A DNA stretch of 64,000 nucleotides. Origin: Aurantiochytrium sp. KH105 (Eukaryota; Sar; Bigyra; Thraustochytrida; Thraustochytriidae). Numbering within the stretch: the stretch's first letter is position 1; each line of letters begins with the position of its first letter. The stretch covers positions 248,001-312,000 of the forward strand of contig BGKB01000090.1 in NCBI GenBank assembly GCA_003116975.1. The letters run 5' to 3'. The notes under the pieces are model-generated. The model worked only from the letters and a program-made list of their open reading frames with translations. It was not told the DNA's origin and did no database searches. Below, piece by piece: positions 33,089 to 43,646 of this stretch. A program made the position numbers and the translations under genes.

Positions 33089-34891
33089 TTATTGGTTCGC
33101 CAAAGAAGTCGACCTGACTTGACCGGACGGCGCAGTCAATGGCGTATCTTCTGCAACAACAGTACCACTGTTGCGAACATGTTCGTATCGATGCGAGCCC
33201 GTCTGCCCATCACTGAACTCGTCGAGCGACTCGACCATGGGCTGGTTGAGGGTCTCGCGGTGGAGAGTGAGCGAGACACCCGCGGCTACAAACCAAAGCG
33301 ACGCATAACACACGGCCGCAAGTGTGAATGATCGAGACGTGAGTGCCGTCACACCAAAGGGCGCAATGATCGGCGCCAGACGGTGACTCAAATGACACGC
33401 GCTGAACGCGGTCACACGCACTGATGTGGGAAACGTCTCAGGAGTGTACGTGTATAGAGCATGGTAAATTATGGAGACGCCCGTATGACTGACCATGAGC
33501 ACCGCACAGACTGCCAAGAAAGAGCTCGTTATTTGGCTGATGACCATGGTCGAGGCGGCCACAAGCGTGAGACCGAGCCTCAGCTCCGAGAGGCGTTTCA
33601 TTCGCGTTGACAAAAAAGTCACTGCCAAGGAACCGATAAAACCGCCAACGCTTAGCGCCATCGATATCTTGTACGGCGCCTTGTCCACGTCACCAAAGCG
33701 TTTGTTGAGCTCAAGCGGCAAAAAGGAGAAGAGAGCGTAAGCAAAGCTGTTGAGAAACCAAATGGTCATGAGCGGCAGGAGAATGCGCAGCACACGAGAA
33801 TCGAGAATCGTCATTAATCCCATATACGCGACGCAGGATTTTCGTGCAGAAATAGTCTCCCCTGTTGGTGAAGACAAGGCACCCGCTGCGGCATCCTCAA
33901 TGCCTCGCAAACGTGCAAGCGTAAAGATTCGTGGCATTGGCTTGCCATTCACCTTGGCGATGCGCTCCACCACGCCAACGGCGTTTTCGTAACGTTTGTT
34001 CATTATATAAAAGCGCACCGACCCGGGCATGAAAAAGAGAAAGATGCACACTGGCAGACCGAGCAATGATGTGGTTCGCACGATGCTCTCCCAGCCCCAG
34101 GCGTCCATCAAAAGATACGAAAAGAAAGAGATGAAAATGCCGCCAAAGGTAAAGGAAAACGTCGTCAACGCAGAAAAAAGACCTCGGTACGCCGTAGGAA
34201 TACTCTCCAGCAGCAGCGTCGCCGCCGAGACCAAGTTTCCTCCGTACCCGAAACCCATAAACATGCGCGTCGCGGCAAAGACCTGGATGCTCGTAGTGAA
34301 CGACGAAATGTACCCAAAGACCACGCATAGGCTTAGACTCGTATGGTAAACGACTTTACGACCGACGAGGTCGGAGAGTCTGCCAAAGATCAAGGTCCCA
34401 GTCACCATGCCGATGGCCGTCACGCTTGGAAGCATCGAGAGATCACGGTCTGTCACTTCCCATTCTTGAGAGAACTTGGCAATCAGTAGCGGCAGGATGC
34501 TCATCTCTGCAGCCTCAACAAAGAACCCCAGCGAAGCCGACACGAAGATGGCCGCGTGATAGCGGCCGATCCCAATCTCGTCAAAGGCCGCGTCGACCAG
34601 CTTCATCCGCTCTTCATCGTTCGAGCACATGTGAGGCAGGCCATCCTCGTCGACTCCGTAGTCCTCGCCCGCGGCCTCGCCTGCTTCGAGCTTGCTGGGG
34701 CCCGCGCCCGTCGGCGACCGAGCTGCTCCCGCTGCGTCGGCGGTCTGCGCCTCCGCCATCTCAACCGCTGCTTCGCCGGACGCGCTCATCCCGCCGCCGC
34801 CGCTGCCGCCGCTGCTGCCGCTGCTGCCGAAGTAGGTCCTGGCCAGCTCCCCGGACCTGCGTCGGCGGGCCAGCTCGTTGCCGCCGAGCAT
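33089..34891 (-). CDS. major facilitator transporter, SVOP/SV2-like
   Basis: A 12-helix secondary transporter of the sugar/organic-ion branch of the MFS; the substrate is unknown. The first ATG is at 34891 (MLGGNELARRR; 600 residues); the longer frame begins with TTG and no upstream ATG precedes the stop. An acidic and Ala/Gly-rich cytosolic N-terminus of about 100 residues contains DYGVDEDGLPHM. The first helix begins near YHAAIFVSASLGFFVEAAEM, followed by the MFS loop motif GRLSDLVGRK between helices 2 and 3. A long central loop follows helix 6. The second half contains YTPETFPTSVRVTAFSACH, closely matching the YTPE-P-VR motif of SVOP-type proteins. No frame damage is seen. Another Met about 35 residues in (MSASGEAAVE) is a possible alternative start. 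Confidence 0.86.
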   Translation of the reverse strand: MLGGNELARRRRSGELARTYFGSSGSSGGSGGGGMSASGEAAVEMAEAQTADAAGAARSPTGAGPSKLEAGEAAGEDYGVDEDGLPHMCSNDEERMKLVDAAFDEIGIGRYHAAIFVSASLGFFVEAAEMSILPLLIAKFSQEWEVTDRDLSMLPSVTAIGMVTGTLIFGRLSDLVGRKVVYHTSLSLCVVFGYISSFTTSIQVFAATRMFMGFGYGGNLVSAATLLLESIPTAYRGLFSALTTFSFTFGGIFISFFSYLLMDAWGWESIVRTTSLLGLPVCIFLFFMPGSVRFYIMNKRYENAVGVVERIAKVNGKPMPRIFTLARLRGIEDAAAGALSSPTGETISARKSCVAYMGLMTILDSRVLRILLPLMTIWFLNSFAYALFSFLPLELNKRFGDVDKAPYKISMALSVGGFIGSLAVTFLSTRMKRLSELRLGLTLVAASTMVISQITSSFLAVCAVLMVSHTGVSIIYHALYTYTPETFPTSVRVTAFSACHLSHRLAPIIAPFGVTALTSRSFTLAAVCYASLWFVAAGVSLTLHRETLNQPMVESLDEFSDGQTGSHRYEHVRNSGTVVAEDTPLTAPSGQVRSTSLANQ

Positions 34892-35270
34892 CAGCGCGCC
34901 GGCCGCACGCCGCGCCGCCTCGCCTTTCTCGCTCTGACCGGCTCCGTCCAGGCGCAGGCAGCTGCTGGCAGGTGGCACGTGCACTTCGGGAAAAGCGACG
35001 CCTTGTTGCTGAGACGCAACTGCGCTGCGCCGGCGCGGGGAGACGGACCTCCTCCGTTCCAGTCCTGGTGCGCGCGCGTCGCGCTCGTCGTTGCGTCTCT
35101 TCGCGATGCTTGCCAAGGTTTGCGACGGGACGAGAAGGATGCTTGGGTTTGAGGATTATGTGGGATACGCACGACCGTGGCTGTGTTTTCTATGTTTGTA
35201 TAATTCTGTGTCTTGGTGTGCGGTGCACACGCGCCAAGAATGGAACGAAAAAGGGCCGTCCCCACGTGTC

Positions 35271-35314
35271 AGTGCAGTGCAGTGCAGTGCAGTGCAGTGC
35301 AGTGCAGTGCAGTG
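35271..35314 (+). repeat. (AGTGC)n pentanucleotide microsatellite
   Basis: Nearly nine pure tandem AGTGC units upstream of the MFS gene. A degenerate version of the same pentamer occurs at about 51403-51466. Confidence 0.92.
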
Positions 35315-35671
35315 TCTCGTCAACAAAGGTTCTTTTGCGTCAAACACACACACACACGAGAAATGACAAAACAAAGACATAACGCCCAGCTCACGCAAGC
35401 AACGATGCGCCCCTCGCCTTTTAGCGTTGGTGTCTCCTTTACAAATGTCATTCTGCAGATGGCCTCCCTTTGAGGGCCATGGGCAGCGTTCACAAGGGTT
35501 GCGTGCCTCGGCAAGGTTTCCCTTGAAATAAGCGGCTCCATTCATGGCGAGACAAGTCGCACGAGTCTCTACATCAACAAACGCACTTTACTGTTAGTGA
35601 GGTCGCGTGTTCTTTGTCCCCCGCAGGGTATTTTGACTTTCTCACTCTGGTCGAGCACTCGCAGGCCGTCA

Positions 35672-35731
35672 TGCCAAAGAACGCAACTTGTTGCCAAAGA
35701 ACGCAACTTGTTGCACAAGACGCAAAATTGG
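35672..35731 (+). repeat. three 20-bp tandem repeats containing AAAGAACGCAA
   Basis: Two identical 20-bp units (TGCCAAAGAACGCAACTTGT) at 35672 and 35692 are followed by a diverged third (TGCACAAGACGCAAAATTGG). The core resembles the CAAGAACGCAA motif abundant at 0.6-5.9 kb. Confidence 0.8.
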
Positions 35732-35816
35732 CCATCTCTCCTTTATCGTTGCTCTCGTCAGTACCTCAGAGTCAATCATAATCATAATCAGATATTTTAT
35801 TTATGCAGGCACAAAT

Positions 35817-38585
35817 CTACATGCGGAAAATCTTAGAGCGCACGTAGGTGGCGGTGTAGAGACTATAGTGGACAACGCCAAAAAATGTGGAAACGGTTTG
35901 CTGAAGCGCCCGCACGACAAAGTTGTCCATTCCCATAATGCGAGCTCGCATAGAGCCCGGGACGCGGCGGTCTCTGTAGAATTTGTACATGGAACGCGAT
36001 CCATCATGCGAGAAAACCGGAGCGTAGCGGACCATGGCATGAACGCATGCAGCATTGAGGTTGCTCCCGCTGGGGTCATTGCGTAACGAGTCCTTGATCC
36101 GGTGCGCGAGAGCCTTGGCATTACCTCGCCATGAAGAGTCGTCCGCGACGGCGCGGTCGATGATTTCGACGCAGACGCTAGGAAAGTCGGAGATATGCAC
36201 TGGATATGGCCCAATACCGAGATCGTGGCAGCGACGGCCCCAGAACCGCTGGTCAAAGAGAAGAACGCCCGTCACAATGACGGGGACTCCAGCGAGAAGA
36301 CACTCTGAAGTTGCTCCCATGCCACCGTGCGTAACAATGGCATCAACCTCGGCAAAAAGACGGTCGTAGGGAGCGCCGCGCAGACAGAGAATGCGACCCT
36401 TTGCCGCAAGCTCGAGGATGCGGCGCTCCTGCGGGCAATCGTGCGAGAATCCCTCGGGATGAAAGGCGTGGTCGCCCATTAGTGCTACAATGGCAACTTC
36501 GTGAGAGCACTGGGAAACAAGCAAATCCGCAACCTCGAGAATCTTCGCTCGTTCGACGGGCATCGAGCTAAAAGCGAGAACGATGACCTTGTTGTTGCGA
36601 GCGCGGGCAGTCTTGATGAAATCAGAGAGGTCGGCATCGAGGTCTGGGACCGATTGTCCACGCAAAAGAATATAGTTGGTGAGCACAGTCGAAGAGGCCG
36701 ACCAGTCCGCGGGTTTGCCGCCAAAGGCAACCTGATTCACGGGAACGATGAGCGGAACCTTTTTCTCTTGTAGCTGCATCCACGCGTTGCCCTGGAGGGT
36801 GTCCCAGAGCGTACGCAGTGAAAGATTCGCAAGCGGCTGGAGGCCACGCTCACGCCGCATGCGCGCCAGCCCTCCCGTAAAAGGCTGATTCTCGAGCAAG
36901 ATCTTGAGCGAGGTCAGGCTGACGTGGCGAAGGTGGTTGGCCATGCTGCGGCACATGGCGACGACATTTTGTCCGCTCTGCACAGGCGCTGCGCCGAAAT
37001 GCAGCGGCGGGTATTGAACGGAGGGAATACACGTCGGCTGGAGTACCAAGCCAATCAGAGGAACTTGGAGCGCCTCGCTGACGATCATGGCCACGTGCGC
37101 AAGAGTAAAGCCAAACATGAGGCAGTCCGGCTTGAGTCGGCGCACATGGTGAAAGATGGCTGCTTCCGAATCGAAAAACTCCACCTCAGAGTATGCCATC
37201 ATGACGTGCTGCATCGAGGTCGAATTACGCTGTATGGCCCAGCGCGCAACTTTGCTATCGACGCGGCGTTGCGTGTCGCCGCCCGAAACGCAAAACTGGA
37301 CGGCGCCCCGCTCCAGCGTGGCGGTGTGGGACTCTACAAACGACTTGTAGCGCAACTCAGTGCAAATGGTAACGCGCCAGTTAAAGTTGTTGGCCAGCGC
37401 GCACGCGAGAGCCACAAAGGGCTGGACATCGCCTCGCGTTCCTCGCGTCATGATGAAAAGATGACGCTCGTATGGTTTTCCGTTCGCGTCGGTCGCTCCT
37501 CGCGAGGAAGGCAGTGTCCCGATGGAGCCGCGGGGACCGTACCATGAACGCGGCAGACTGCTCGAGTCAAGACTGATGCGCAGCACGCTCACGGCGCCCC
37601 GAGACTTTCCTCCTACCAGCACGCGATCTCCGTCACGTGAACAAAGCACCAGCTCGCACACAGGTTGGGCGACAAGCTCGCCAAGAGAAACTTCGATGCG
37701 GCCCAGCTCCTCTTCAGGTGTGCGACGGTGCTGGACCAAGAGGGAGATTTCGAGACGCGTCGAGGGGTCGAGGCCAAAGCCAAAGCTCAAGTACTCCATC
37801 CACATGACTGCGGACTCTTCATTGACGCGATGCGCGCGCGTTTCGCGTTGCGCGCAGTCGCCTGGCGTGTCACTTTCGAGGGAGCGAACACGTACAAAGT
37901 AGTGCGTAGCGCGAAGTCCCCGCAGCGAGCGCGGAGGACTTGCTACGCTCATGACGAGCAGCCGGATGCCGTGCATAATTTCCTCGTCCTGGGTTGTGCC
38001 CGCCGCAAAGGGCTGGAGGCTGTCCAGCACGTCGAGGCTTGAGCAGTTCTCCTCATCGGCGGTCTCGCTCCCGTCTGTGGAGAACCCCCCCTTGGACTCG
38101 CTGTGAAGACGACTTGTCTCGTCAGGGATGAACTCCGAGAGCGAAAGGGTCCGACCGGTCCCGCTGCTCGGGTCAGAGCCCAGGTTTTCCAAGCCTGCCG
38201 ACGAAATGTACGAGGTTTCCTTGCGCCCTACGTAGCAGTAGAGCGCATCTGTCTCAAAGGTGTCGCGGCTTCCGCGGACCGGTCGCATGACGCCTCGCGA
38301 GACGAATCGTCGGCAAATGCCCTCAGCCTCGGCCTGCGAGGCGGCCAGGCCCTTTTGCAGCAGCGCGCGCACGGCCTCCTCGCCCGCAAAGCACCGAAAG
38401 TACATGGACACGTCGATGCGGTGGTCCGTGCTGGCCACATCGCCGAGAACTTCTTCTCGCAGCGCGTCCAGCGGGCTGTCTGCAATCACATCGCGCCACG
38501 CGCGGGTCTTGGCCGCCGCCGTGGCCGTCGCGGTCGCCGACGTCGACGACGCCGCGGCGGCGACGGCTTCGAGGTCTTCGCCCAT
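35817..38585 (-). CDS. DEP-domain sterol glucosyltransferase (GT1/GT28-like)
   Basis: Predicted UDP-glucose-dependent 3-beta-glucosyltransferase acting on sterols or a similar lipid at membranes. I start at the ATG at 38585 (MGEDLEAVAAA; 922 residues); the longer frame begins with GTG. A DEP domain lies at about 36-121 (YFRCFAGEEAVRALLQKGL), a module often used for membrane attachment. A beta-rich, possibly C2-like segment follows at about 200-345. The glucosyltransferase N-lobe starts near 381 with LFIMTRGTRGDVQPFVALA, the hallmark GxRGDVQP glycine loop of UGT80/Atg26-type enzymes. The C-lobe donor site includes VTHGGMGATSECLLAGVPV near 755, then DQRFWGRR. The PH-GRAM modules of fungal Atg26 are not seen. 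The catalytic family is confident; the sterol substrate is inferred. Confidence 0.88.
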   Translation of the reverse strand: MGEDLEAVAAAASSTSATATATAAAKTRAWRDVIADSPLDALREEVLGDVASTDHRIDVSMYFRCFAGEEAVRALLQKGLAASQAEAEGICRRFVSRGVMRPVRGSRDTFETDALYCYVGRKETSYISSAGLENLGSDPSSGTGRTLSLSEFIPDETSRLHSESKGGFSTDGSETADEENCSSLDVLDSLQPFAAGTTQDEEIMHGIRLLVMSVASPPRSLRGLRATHYFVRVRSLESDTPGDCAQRETRAHRVNEESAVMWMEYLSFGFGLDPSTRLEISLLVQHRRTPEEELGRIEVSLGELVAQPVCELVLCSRDGDRVLVGGKSRGAVSVLRISLDSSSLPRSWYGPRGSIGTLPSSRGATDANGKPYERHLFIMTRGTRGDVQPFVALACALANNFNWRVTICTELRYKSFVESHTATLERGAVQFCVSGGDTQRRVDSKVARWAIQRNSTSMQHVMMAYSEVEFFDSEAAIFHHVRRLKPDCLMFGFTLAHVAMIVSEALQVPLIGLVLQPTCIPSVQYPPLHFGAAPVQSGQNVVAMCRSMANHLRHVSLTSLKILLENQPFTGGLARMRRERGLQPLANLSLRTLWDTLQGNAWMQLQEKKVPLIVPVNQVAFGGKPADWSASSTVLTNYILLRGQSVPDLDADLSDFIKTARARNNKVIVLAFSSMPVERAKILEVADLLVSQCSHEVAIVALMGDHAFHPEGFSHDCPQERRILELAAKGRILCLRGAPYDRLFAEVDAIVTHGGMGATSECLLAGVPVIVTGVLLFDQRFWGRRCHDLGIGPYPVHISDFPSVCVEIIDRAVADDSSWRGNAKALAHRIKDSLRNDPSGSNLNAACVHAMVRYAPVFSHDGSRSMYKFYRDRRVPGSMRARIMGMDNFVVRALQQTVSTFFGVVHYSLYTATYVRSKIFRM

Positions 38586-39213
38586 CGCGTGTCCGCTCTC
38601 TCTCAGCGGGCCTGCCCGTTCCTCTCCAGCTCCCGTCCTCCTCCGCTCTCCTCGGGTCGCCCGCCCCAAAATGTCCGCCTTCTCGGCGCCCTTCTCGGCG
38701 TCCTTTTCCGGGTCCACGTCGGTCGCGGCGGCGTCGCGTTTCCCGCCTTTTTGCCCCGTTCTTGAGAGCGCCTCGAGCTCCGCGGCCGCGGCGCGCGCGG
38801 CGGGGGCCGGCGGCGCCCGGCGGCGGCGCTCGCGCTCGCGCTCGAGGGCAGCTCGCGCGCCTGGCCGCTGCGCAGCCTCCGCGGCGTCGCTCCTGCGCCG
38901 CGAGGGCGGTCTCCTGCGCGCGCGGACTCGGTTCTGGCGCCGCGTCGCGAAAGCGGAACTGCGTGCGACTTATGCGTTGCGCGGAACGCCGCAGAGAACG
39001 GATGACGCCGGCCGGGGCACCTCGCGAGTCCGCGCAAGGACAGCTCGCAGACGTCCCCTGGCGGGGACATGGGGAGCGGCGCGGAGGTCACGTCGAGACT
39101 CGCGGCGTGGCCCAGGAGCCTGGTGAAAGAGAACGGCTGTCCATTTCGCCGACCTGGTTTTCATGTCGTGGCCGAAGAGCTTTCATGGTGAGCGCCACAT
39201 CAGCATCGTCTAC

Positions 39214-39215
<2 letters not shown>

Positions 39216-39245
<30 letters not shown>

Positions 39246-39258
39246 CTTCTTCTTCTTC
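39216..39258 (+). repeat. (TTC)14 trinucleotide repeat
   Basis: A pure TTC/GAA run of about 43 bp in the divergent intergenic region. Such polypurine-polypyrimidine tracts can form triplex DNA. Confidence 0.92.
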
Positions 39259-39635
39259 AGCTGCTTCTTGCGCGCCACCGTCGCCGCCCCCGTGATCGAG
39301 GAGGCGCCGAGGAAGCCGGCCTGCAGCCTTGGAGAAAGCGGTGTGTAGCGAGAATGGTCCAACCCGTCGACGCGGACTAGGAAGAGGACCAGGAGGAACT
39401 TGACGAGAAGAGTTCTGCGTGTTGTAGCAAGCAGGGTTGACGCGAGGGCGAGTAGCCGGCGAAGCGGCGCGGGGAAAGGAGGGCTGAGCATGCAGTAATG
39501 AATGCGTGCACTCGAGGACCGCAGGGGTGACGGGGAAGGGCCGCCAACGCAGAGAACGAGCGGGAACGTGATTCATTTTATGGCAGCAGCAGGTTGCTGG
39601 TGAGATGCAGCGCTGGCTCGCTGGATGGAGGGAGG

Positions 39636-39664
39636 GATGGATGGATGGATGGATGGATGGATAG
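39636..39664 (+). repeat. (GGAT)n tetranucleotide repeat
   Basis: About seven tandem GGAT units in non-coding DNA. The same unit occurs near 720 and 18990. Confidence 0.88.
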
Positions 39665-40739
39665 ATGACAGTGAGGAGAAAAAGGTGTATTTATATGGAC
39701 GTGGCAGCATAGTATATGCTGGTCAACGATGATCCGCGTTGAGAATCTACAAGGAGAAAAGAGAAAAAGAAAACGAGGTCTTGGTCTTTGCAAACGAAGT
39801 TTTGGCCTTTGGCGCACGTCAGTGATCTCCATTTGCGAACAAGACTTCCTGGCTCTGTGATGAATACACGTTGCGCTGAAGTGAACGAGTGCCACTTGTT
39901 TCAAGAACCACTTGATTCAAGAAGAACGAAAGAATTTGTTGACCTCCAGGTGATGATGTGCCCAAGGAATCCTTTGCGTGCTGTGTCCTTTGCGTTGCAG
40001 AGGCGACTTTCACCAAGCGGTCGTATGGCAAGTAAAGTTGGCATACTGCTCAAGACCCACAACGCCTCACGCGTGGTAAACCTATCTCTTTTCCCAAGAC
40101 AGATCCGAGTCACGACTTCCGGGCTGTATACTATACACACACCTACAAACTCCAGCAATCATCCTTCCTTCGTGACGTCCTATCAACACCACGCTGCTGT
40201 CGTGGCTGGCCTGGCTGACTGCTCGCGGGCCTACATCAGCTGTGCTCTCCCATCCTTCTTCTGCTGGCTGTTGTTCACCAAACCCGAAACCTGGGTCCGC
40301 CGTACGGACCCACTAGGCCCACTATGGAAAAAGACGATCGACCCCCGGCCAGCAGCAGCGTCCAAGCCCGCGCGCAAGACGTCAACCCGCGAGCGTCCAC
40401 CTGAACGCAGCGCGAGACACTCTGCCGGCGCCGAACCAGCGCCCGCCCCGCGTCGCCCCGCGTCGCCCGGCGAGAGCAAGTGAGCGCGCGCGCAGGCGCA
40501 GCGCGGGCTGTTGTTGCGAGCGAGAGCAAGAGCAAGGTGAGGATCGACAAGGATACATCATCTTCACGAGTTCGGAGAGGCCCAGACCTGAACCACGCGC
40601 GCGAGGCGGCGGCGGCGGCGGCGACGGGAGCGGAGACCGGGCCTGCGCTCGTCGCGCACGCGCCGCGCCGCGCTCCGCTTGCGCGCCCGGCGCGGCAGGT
40701 CGGAGACGCCGGGGCCGCCCGGGCGGGAGATTCGTCAAG

Positions 40740-41741
40740 ATGGCGAGCGAGGAGCAGCAGCAGCAGCAGCAGGGGCAGCCGCAAGGCCGCGCGACGGCGG
40801 TGAGCATGGACCAGAGCCGCGCGGGAAAGGGCTCCGCCATGGGCCAAGACACCGTGAACGTGCACGGCATGCAGAGACACAGGTCCGGGTCGGTCGGGCA
40901 CGTCTCGTCGCTTTCCTCGTCGCTTCACGGCCCGACGGGAGCCTCGCTTCCCAAGACGATACCGCGGCCAAGCCACGCGCTGCGGCGCGCCAAGGCGTCC
41001 GCGCGCACAGCCACGCAACGCATGCGCGGCATGAAGAAGAGCAATAGCAAAAACAAACTCGTCAAGCTGCGCGTCGAAGGCGACAACTGCCCAAACAGCG
41101 CGTCCGGCTTAGGCGTTGGACACATCAACATGTCGGGCTACATGTACAAGCGAAGGACCGGGATGACAGCGCTTGCCGCCACCCTGGTCCACCAGGCTGA
41201 GTCGTGGACGGAGCGCAAACTTCCTGGCGGCAGACTTTGGGTCCTGCGCTATTTTATTTTGCGGAATGGCATCATTTACTACTACGATGCCCCAAAGCGA
41301 TTTCGAGACCTCGAACCTGGTTCTGATGAGTATTGGGAAGCGCTAAATGAGACTTTCAAGCCCGATCCAGAAACGTTGCGAGGCTCCATTGACCTTTTAC
41401 GCTACGGCGTACAACTTCGAGTATGCTATGGACATGGCGCCAACACCAGTACAGGCGCAAGTAGCAGTGTCACAGAACGCGCCAAGAGTCCACCCTCAAG
41501 CATCCCAGGCTTCTCCCCACTTGGCGGTTCTGGTGGACCTGCTTTCAGTAATCCTGCAGAAGGACCCCCGTCGTCGCATTCGGAGCACGACCTTGCGTCC
41601 CTTGGCTCCGGGGCAGAGGGTTCGTTCGAAAACAGCAACGAGGCGCCTCCTCCCTCGCCATCGCCGCCGCCGCCACCGCCGATCATTGCGACTCCGCACG
41701 CCTCTGCACAAGCACAGGAAGCGCAGCAGCAGCAGCAACAA

Positions 41742-41773
<32 letters not shown>

Positions 41774-43646
41774 AAATGCGCAACGTCGCAATGGTCGCTC
41801 AGCAAATTCAAGTCCACCGCGACACCCAGCATCGTCCAGCAGCGGTCGCCACTCGCCCACCGACCTTCTTGAAACAAGCTACGAGGCGCAGAGCTCGGGA
41901 ACAGGCAAAGAGTCTTCTAGCGCCCTTCTCCACACATCGAGCAACGTTATTGCGAGCGGAATGCCTGTAAATGCGATCTCGGACCCAATCAGCCCGTCTT
42001 CCTCCTCGTCTTCCGCCAACGACGCCAAAAGCCCAAGTCCATACCACATTGAAATCACGTACAACAACGTCCTCAACCCCAAGGAGTGGCAGTCTTGGAC
42101 TCTCTGCACCCCTGATCGCCGAGGGCATTTCCGATGGCTCACTACACTTACAGCAGTCATTTATGTTGACCGGAGTTTGCCTGCTCCTCATGAAGACGAC
42201 GATGACGAACTTGATGACGCCGATCACGATGCCCACTTTCCCCCTGTTGAAGGCCTTTTGGACATACACAGCCTAGGTGTGGGAGGTCAAAGTGGGGATG
42301 AAGAAATCGGCGAGGACATGGATGACGACGAACTTGATGGAATGAAGCGCTCCGAAGTCCTCGCGCTTGCCAAAGACGAGGTTCATGGCATTCTCGAGAG
42401 TGTCGCAATCGCGGAAGACGCAGGTATTCTTGCTTCGCTCATTTCCACGTTGCGGGTCCATCAACTCGAATTAGCCACAGCGCTGTGCATATCCAACCTT
42501 TTGCTTTTGAGCGTATACGAGCTCAAGCCCATCCTCGCGATCTTTGTGCTCACGGCTGTGAATCTGCTCATTATTTGGCGAATGCAGAGCGGCGGGGACG
42601 CTGCAGACTCGCGACGCCATCGGCGGTCTTTGTCTCGCAAGCGCAAGGCGCACTCCCTACTTGTCTCGCCTCGGGATGCGCGTGTGGGATCGAACCGTCG
42701 CCGCATTTCTCAGGCTGATGACGAAGTGAACCTGGCGGGGGCTTCGAACGATTCTGTCTCCGCACAAACGTCAATCTCACAGCCATTGATTCACCACGCC
42801 AACCTCTCTGGGACGCCCCGCGGGGGCACAACACTGCCCTTTGCGGAGCGCGATGCAATCAGGGCCAAGGGCCTCGAGCACGTGTGGACCCACGCAGATG
42901 ATAGCGTGCTGCATATGCGCACTGGACCAAACTACAAGGCCAACAAGTCAAAAGCACCCACCAAACCTTCGCTCTTTCGAACCATTGGCGTCGACATGTT
43001 CTCGTCAAATAAAAAGGTCATGGAAATGCTCAACAAGCTCAACGCACCCATGGATCTCTGCGTTCCGCCCGAGGCTGTTCCGAAGGGATTTCCAAGGCTG
43101 CTTGTCTTTAACTTTCAGTTGCCGCTTCCGACCATTTCATCGCTCACATCCAGCGATGGCAAGGGTTATAACTTTGCCATTTACCTCACGCCTACAGACG
43201 ACCTCGTCGAAGCTCTGGCTACAGTGGAAAAGGGAGGCGACGTCGAACCCGCAGTGCAGCTCCTCGATCGCTGGTTCCGTACGGCCGAGACCGACGTCAA
43301 CTTCAAGGAGCGTCTCAAGCTCGTCGGCTACATTTTGAATCCTATCGAGTGTGGAATGCCCAATTGGACGCAATCGTTCAATGGCAAACCCGTGCTTATC
43401 AAGAAGAGCGGGGTCATTTTTCGCGATGCCGAGGTCTTCGAGGTCGACATGGATCTTCGCCAGTGGGGTATTCTTGCGCGCAAGGGAGTTTCAGCCTTGT
43501 TGCCTTCTGCATTGGCGAAAATGGAATTCATCGTATCCTTTGTAATCCAAGGCGAAGAGGACGATGAGCTGCCTGAGCGATCTATGTGCGCCACGCAGTT
43601 TTCGTATCTCGACTACAAGCGCGCGGTCCCATTTCCCACTCCTTAA
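40740..43646 (+). CDS. PH and EDR2 C-terminal (DUF1336) domain protein
   Basis: A putative lipid-binding membrane protein. The ATG at 40740 follows GATTCGTCAAG and gives 968 residues. A PH domain starts at about 131 (MSGYMYKRRTG, then LWVLRYFILRNGIIYYYD). It is interrupted near 230 by about 200 low-complexity residues with poly-Pro and poly-Gln, and resumes at about 437 (YHIEITYNN to HFRWLTTLTAVIYV), which carries the final helix and its conserved Trp. After an acidic stretch come two close hydrophobic helices at about 575-615 (ELATALCISNLLLL; ILAIFVLTAVNLLIIW). The EDR2_C domain spans about 725-960 (TGPNYKANKSK, FRTIGVDMFSSNK, FPRLLVFNFQLPLP, FVIQGEEDDELPERS). Plant EDR2 couples PH, START and DUF1336 domains in defence and cell-death control; I see no START domain here. 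Confidence 0.88.
41726..41774 (+). repeat. CAG/CAA repeat encoding poly-Gln inside the PH-EDR2 gene
   Basis: About 16 codons of CAG with a few CAA interruptions encode a Gln run within the insertion that splits the PH domain. It is therefore likely length-variable without frame consequence. Confidence 0.92.

Larger units (their letters stand above)
34892..35816. other. intergenic region with AGTGC pentamers and AAAGAACGCAA repeats
   Basis: No gene is accepted here. The region holds the MFS 5' flank, an AGTGC array (35271-35314), CA repeats (about 35345-35360) and three 20-bp repeats related to the motif seen at 1-5.9 kb. The right end is AT-rich and probably contains the 3' signals of the glucosyltransferase gene. 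Confidence 0.5.
38586..40739. other. 2.1-kb divergent intergenic region
   Basis: This lies between the starts of the glucosyltransferase (-) and the PH-EDR2 protein (+). It is very GC-rich at both ends and less so in the middle. It contains CTT (39216-39258) and GGAT (39636-39664) arrays. No gene is supported; a 231-codon plus-strand frame at about 39788-40483 lacks recognisable motifs. Confidence 0.5.
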
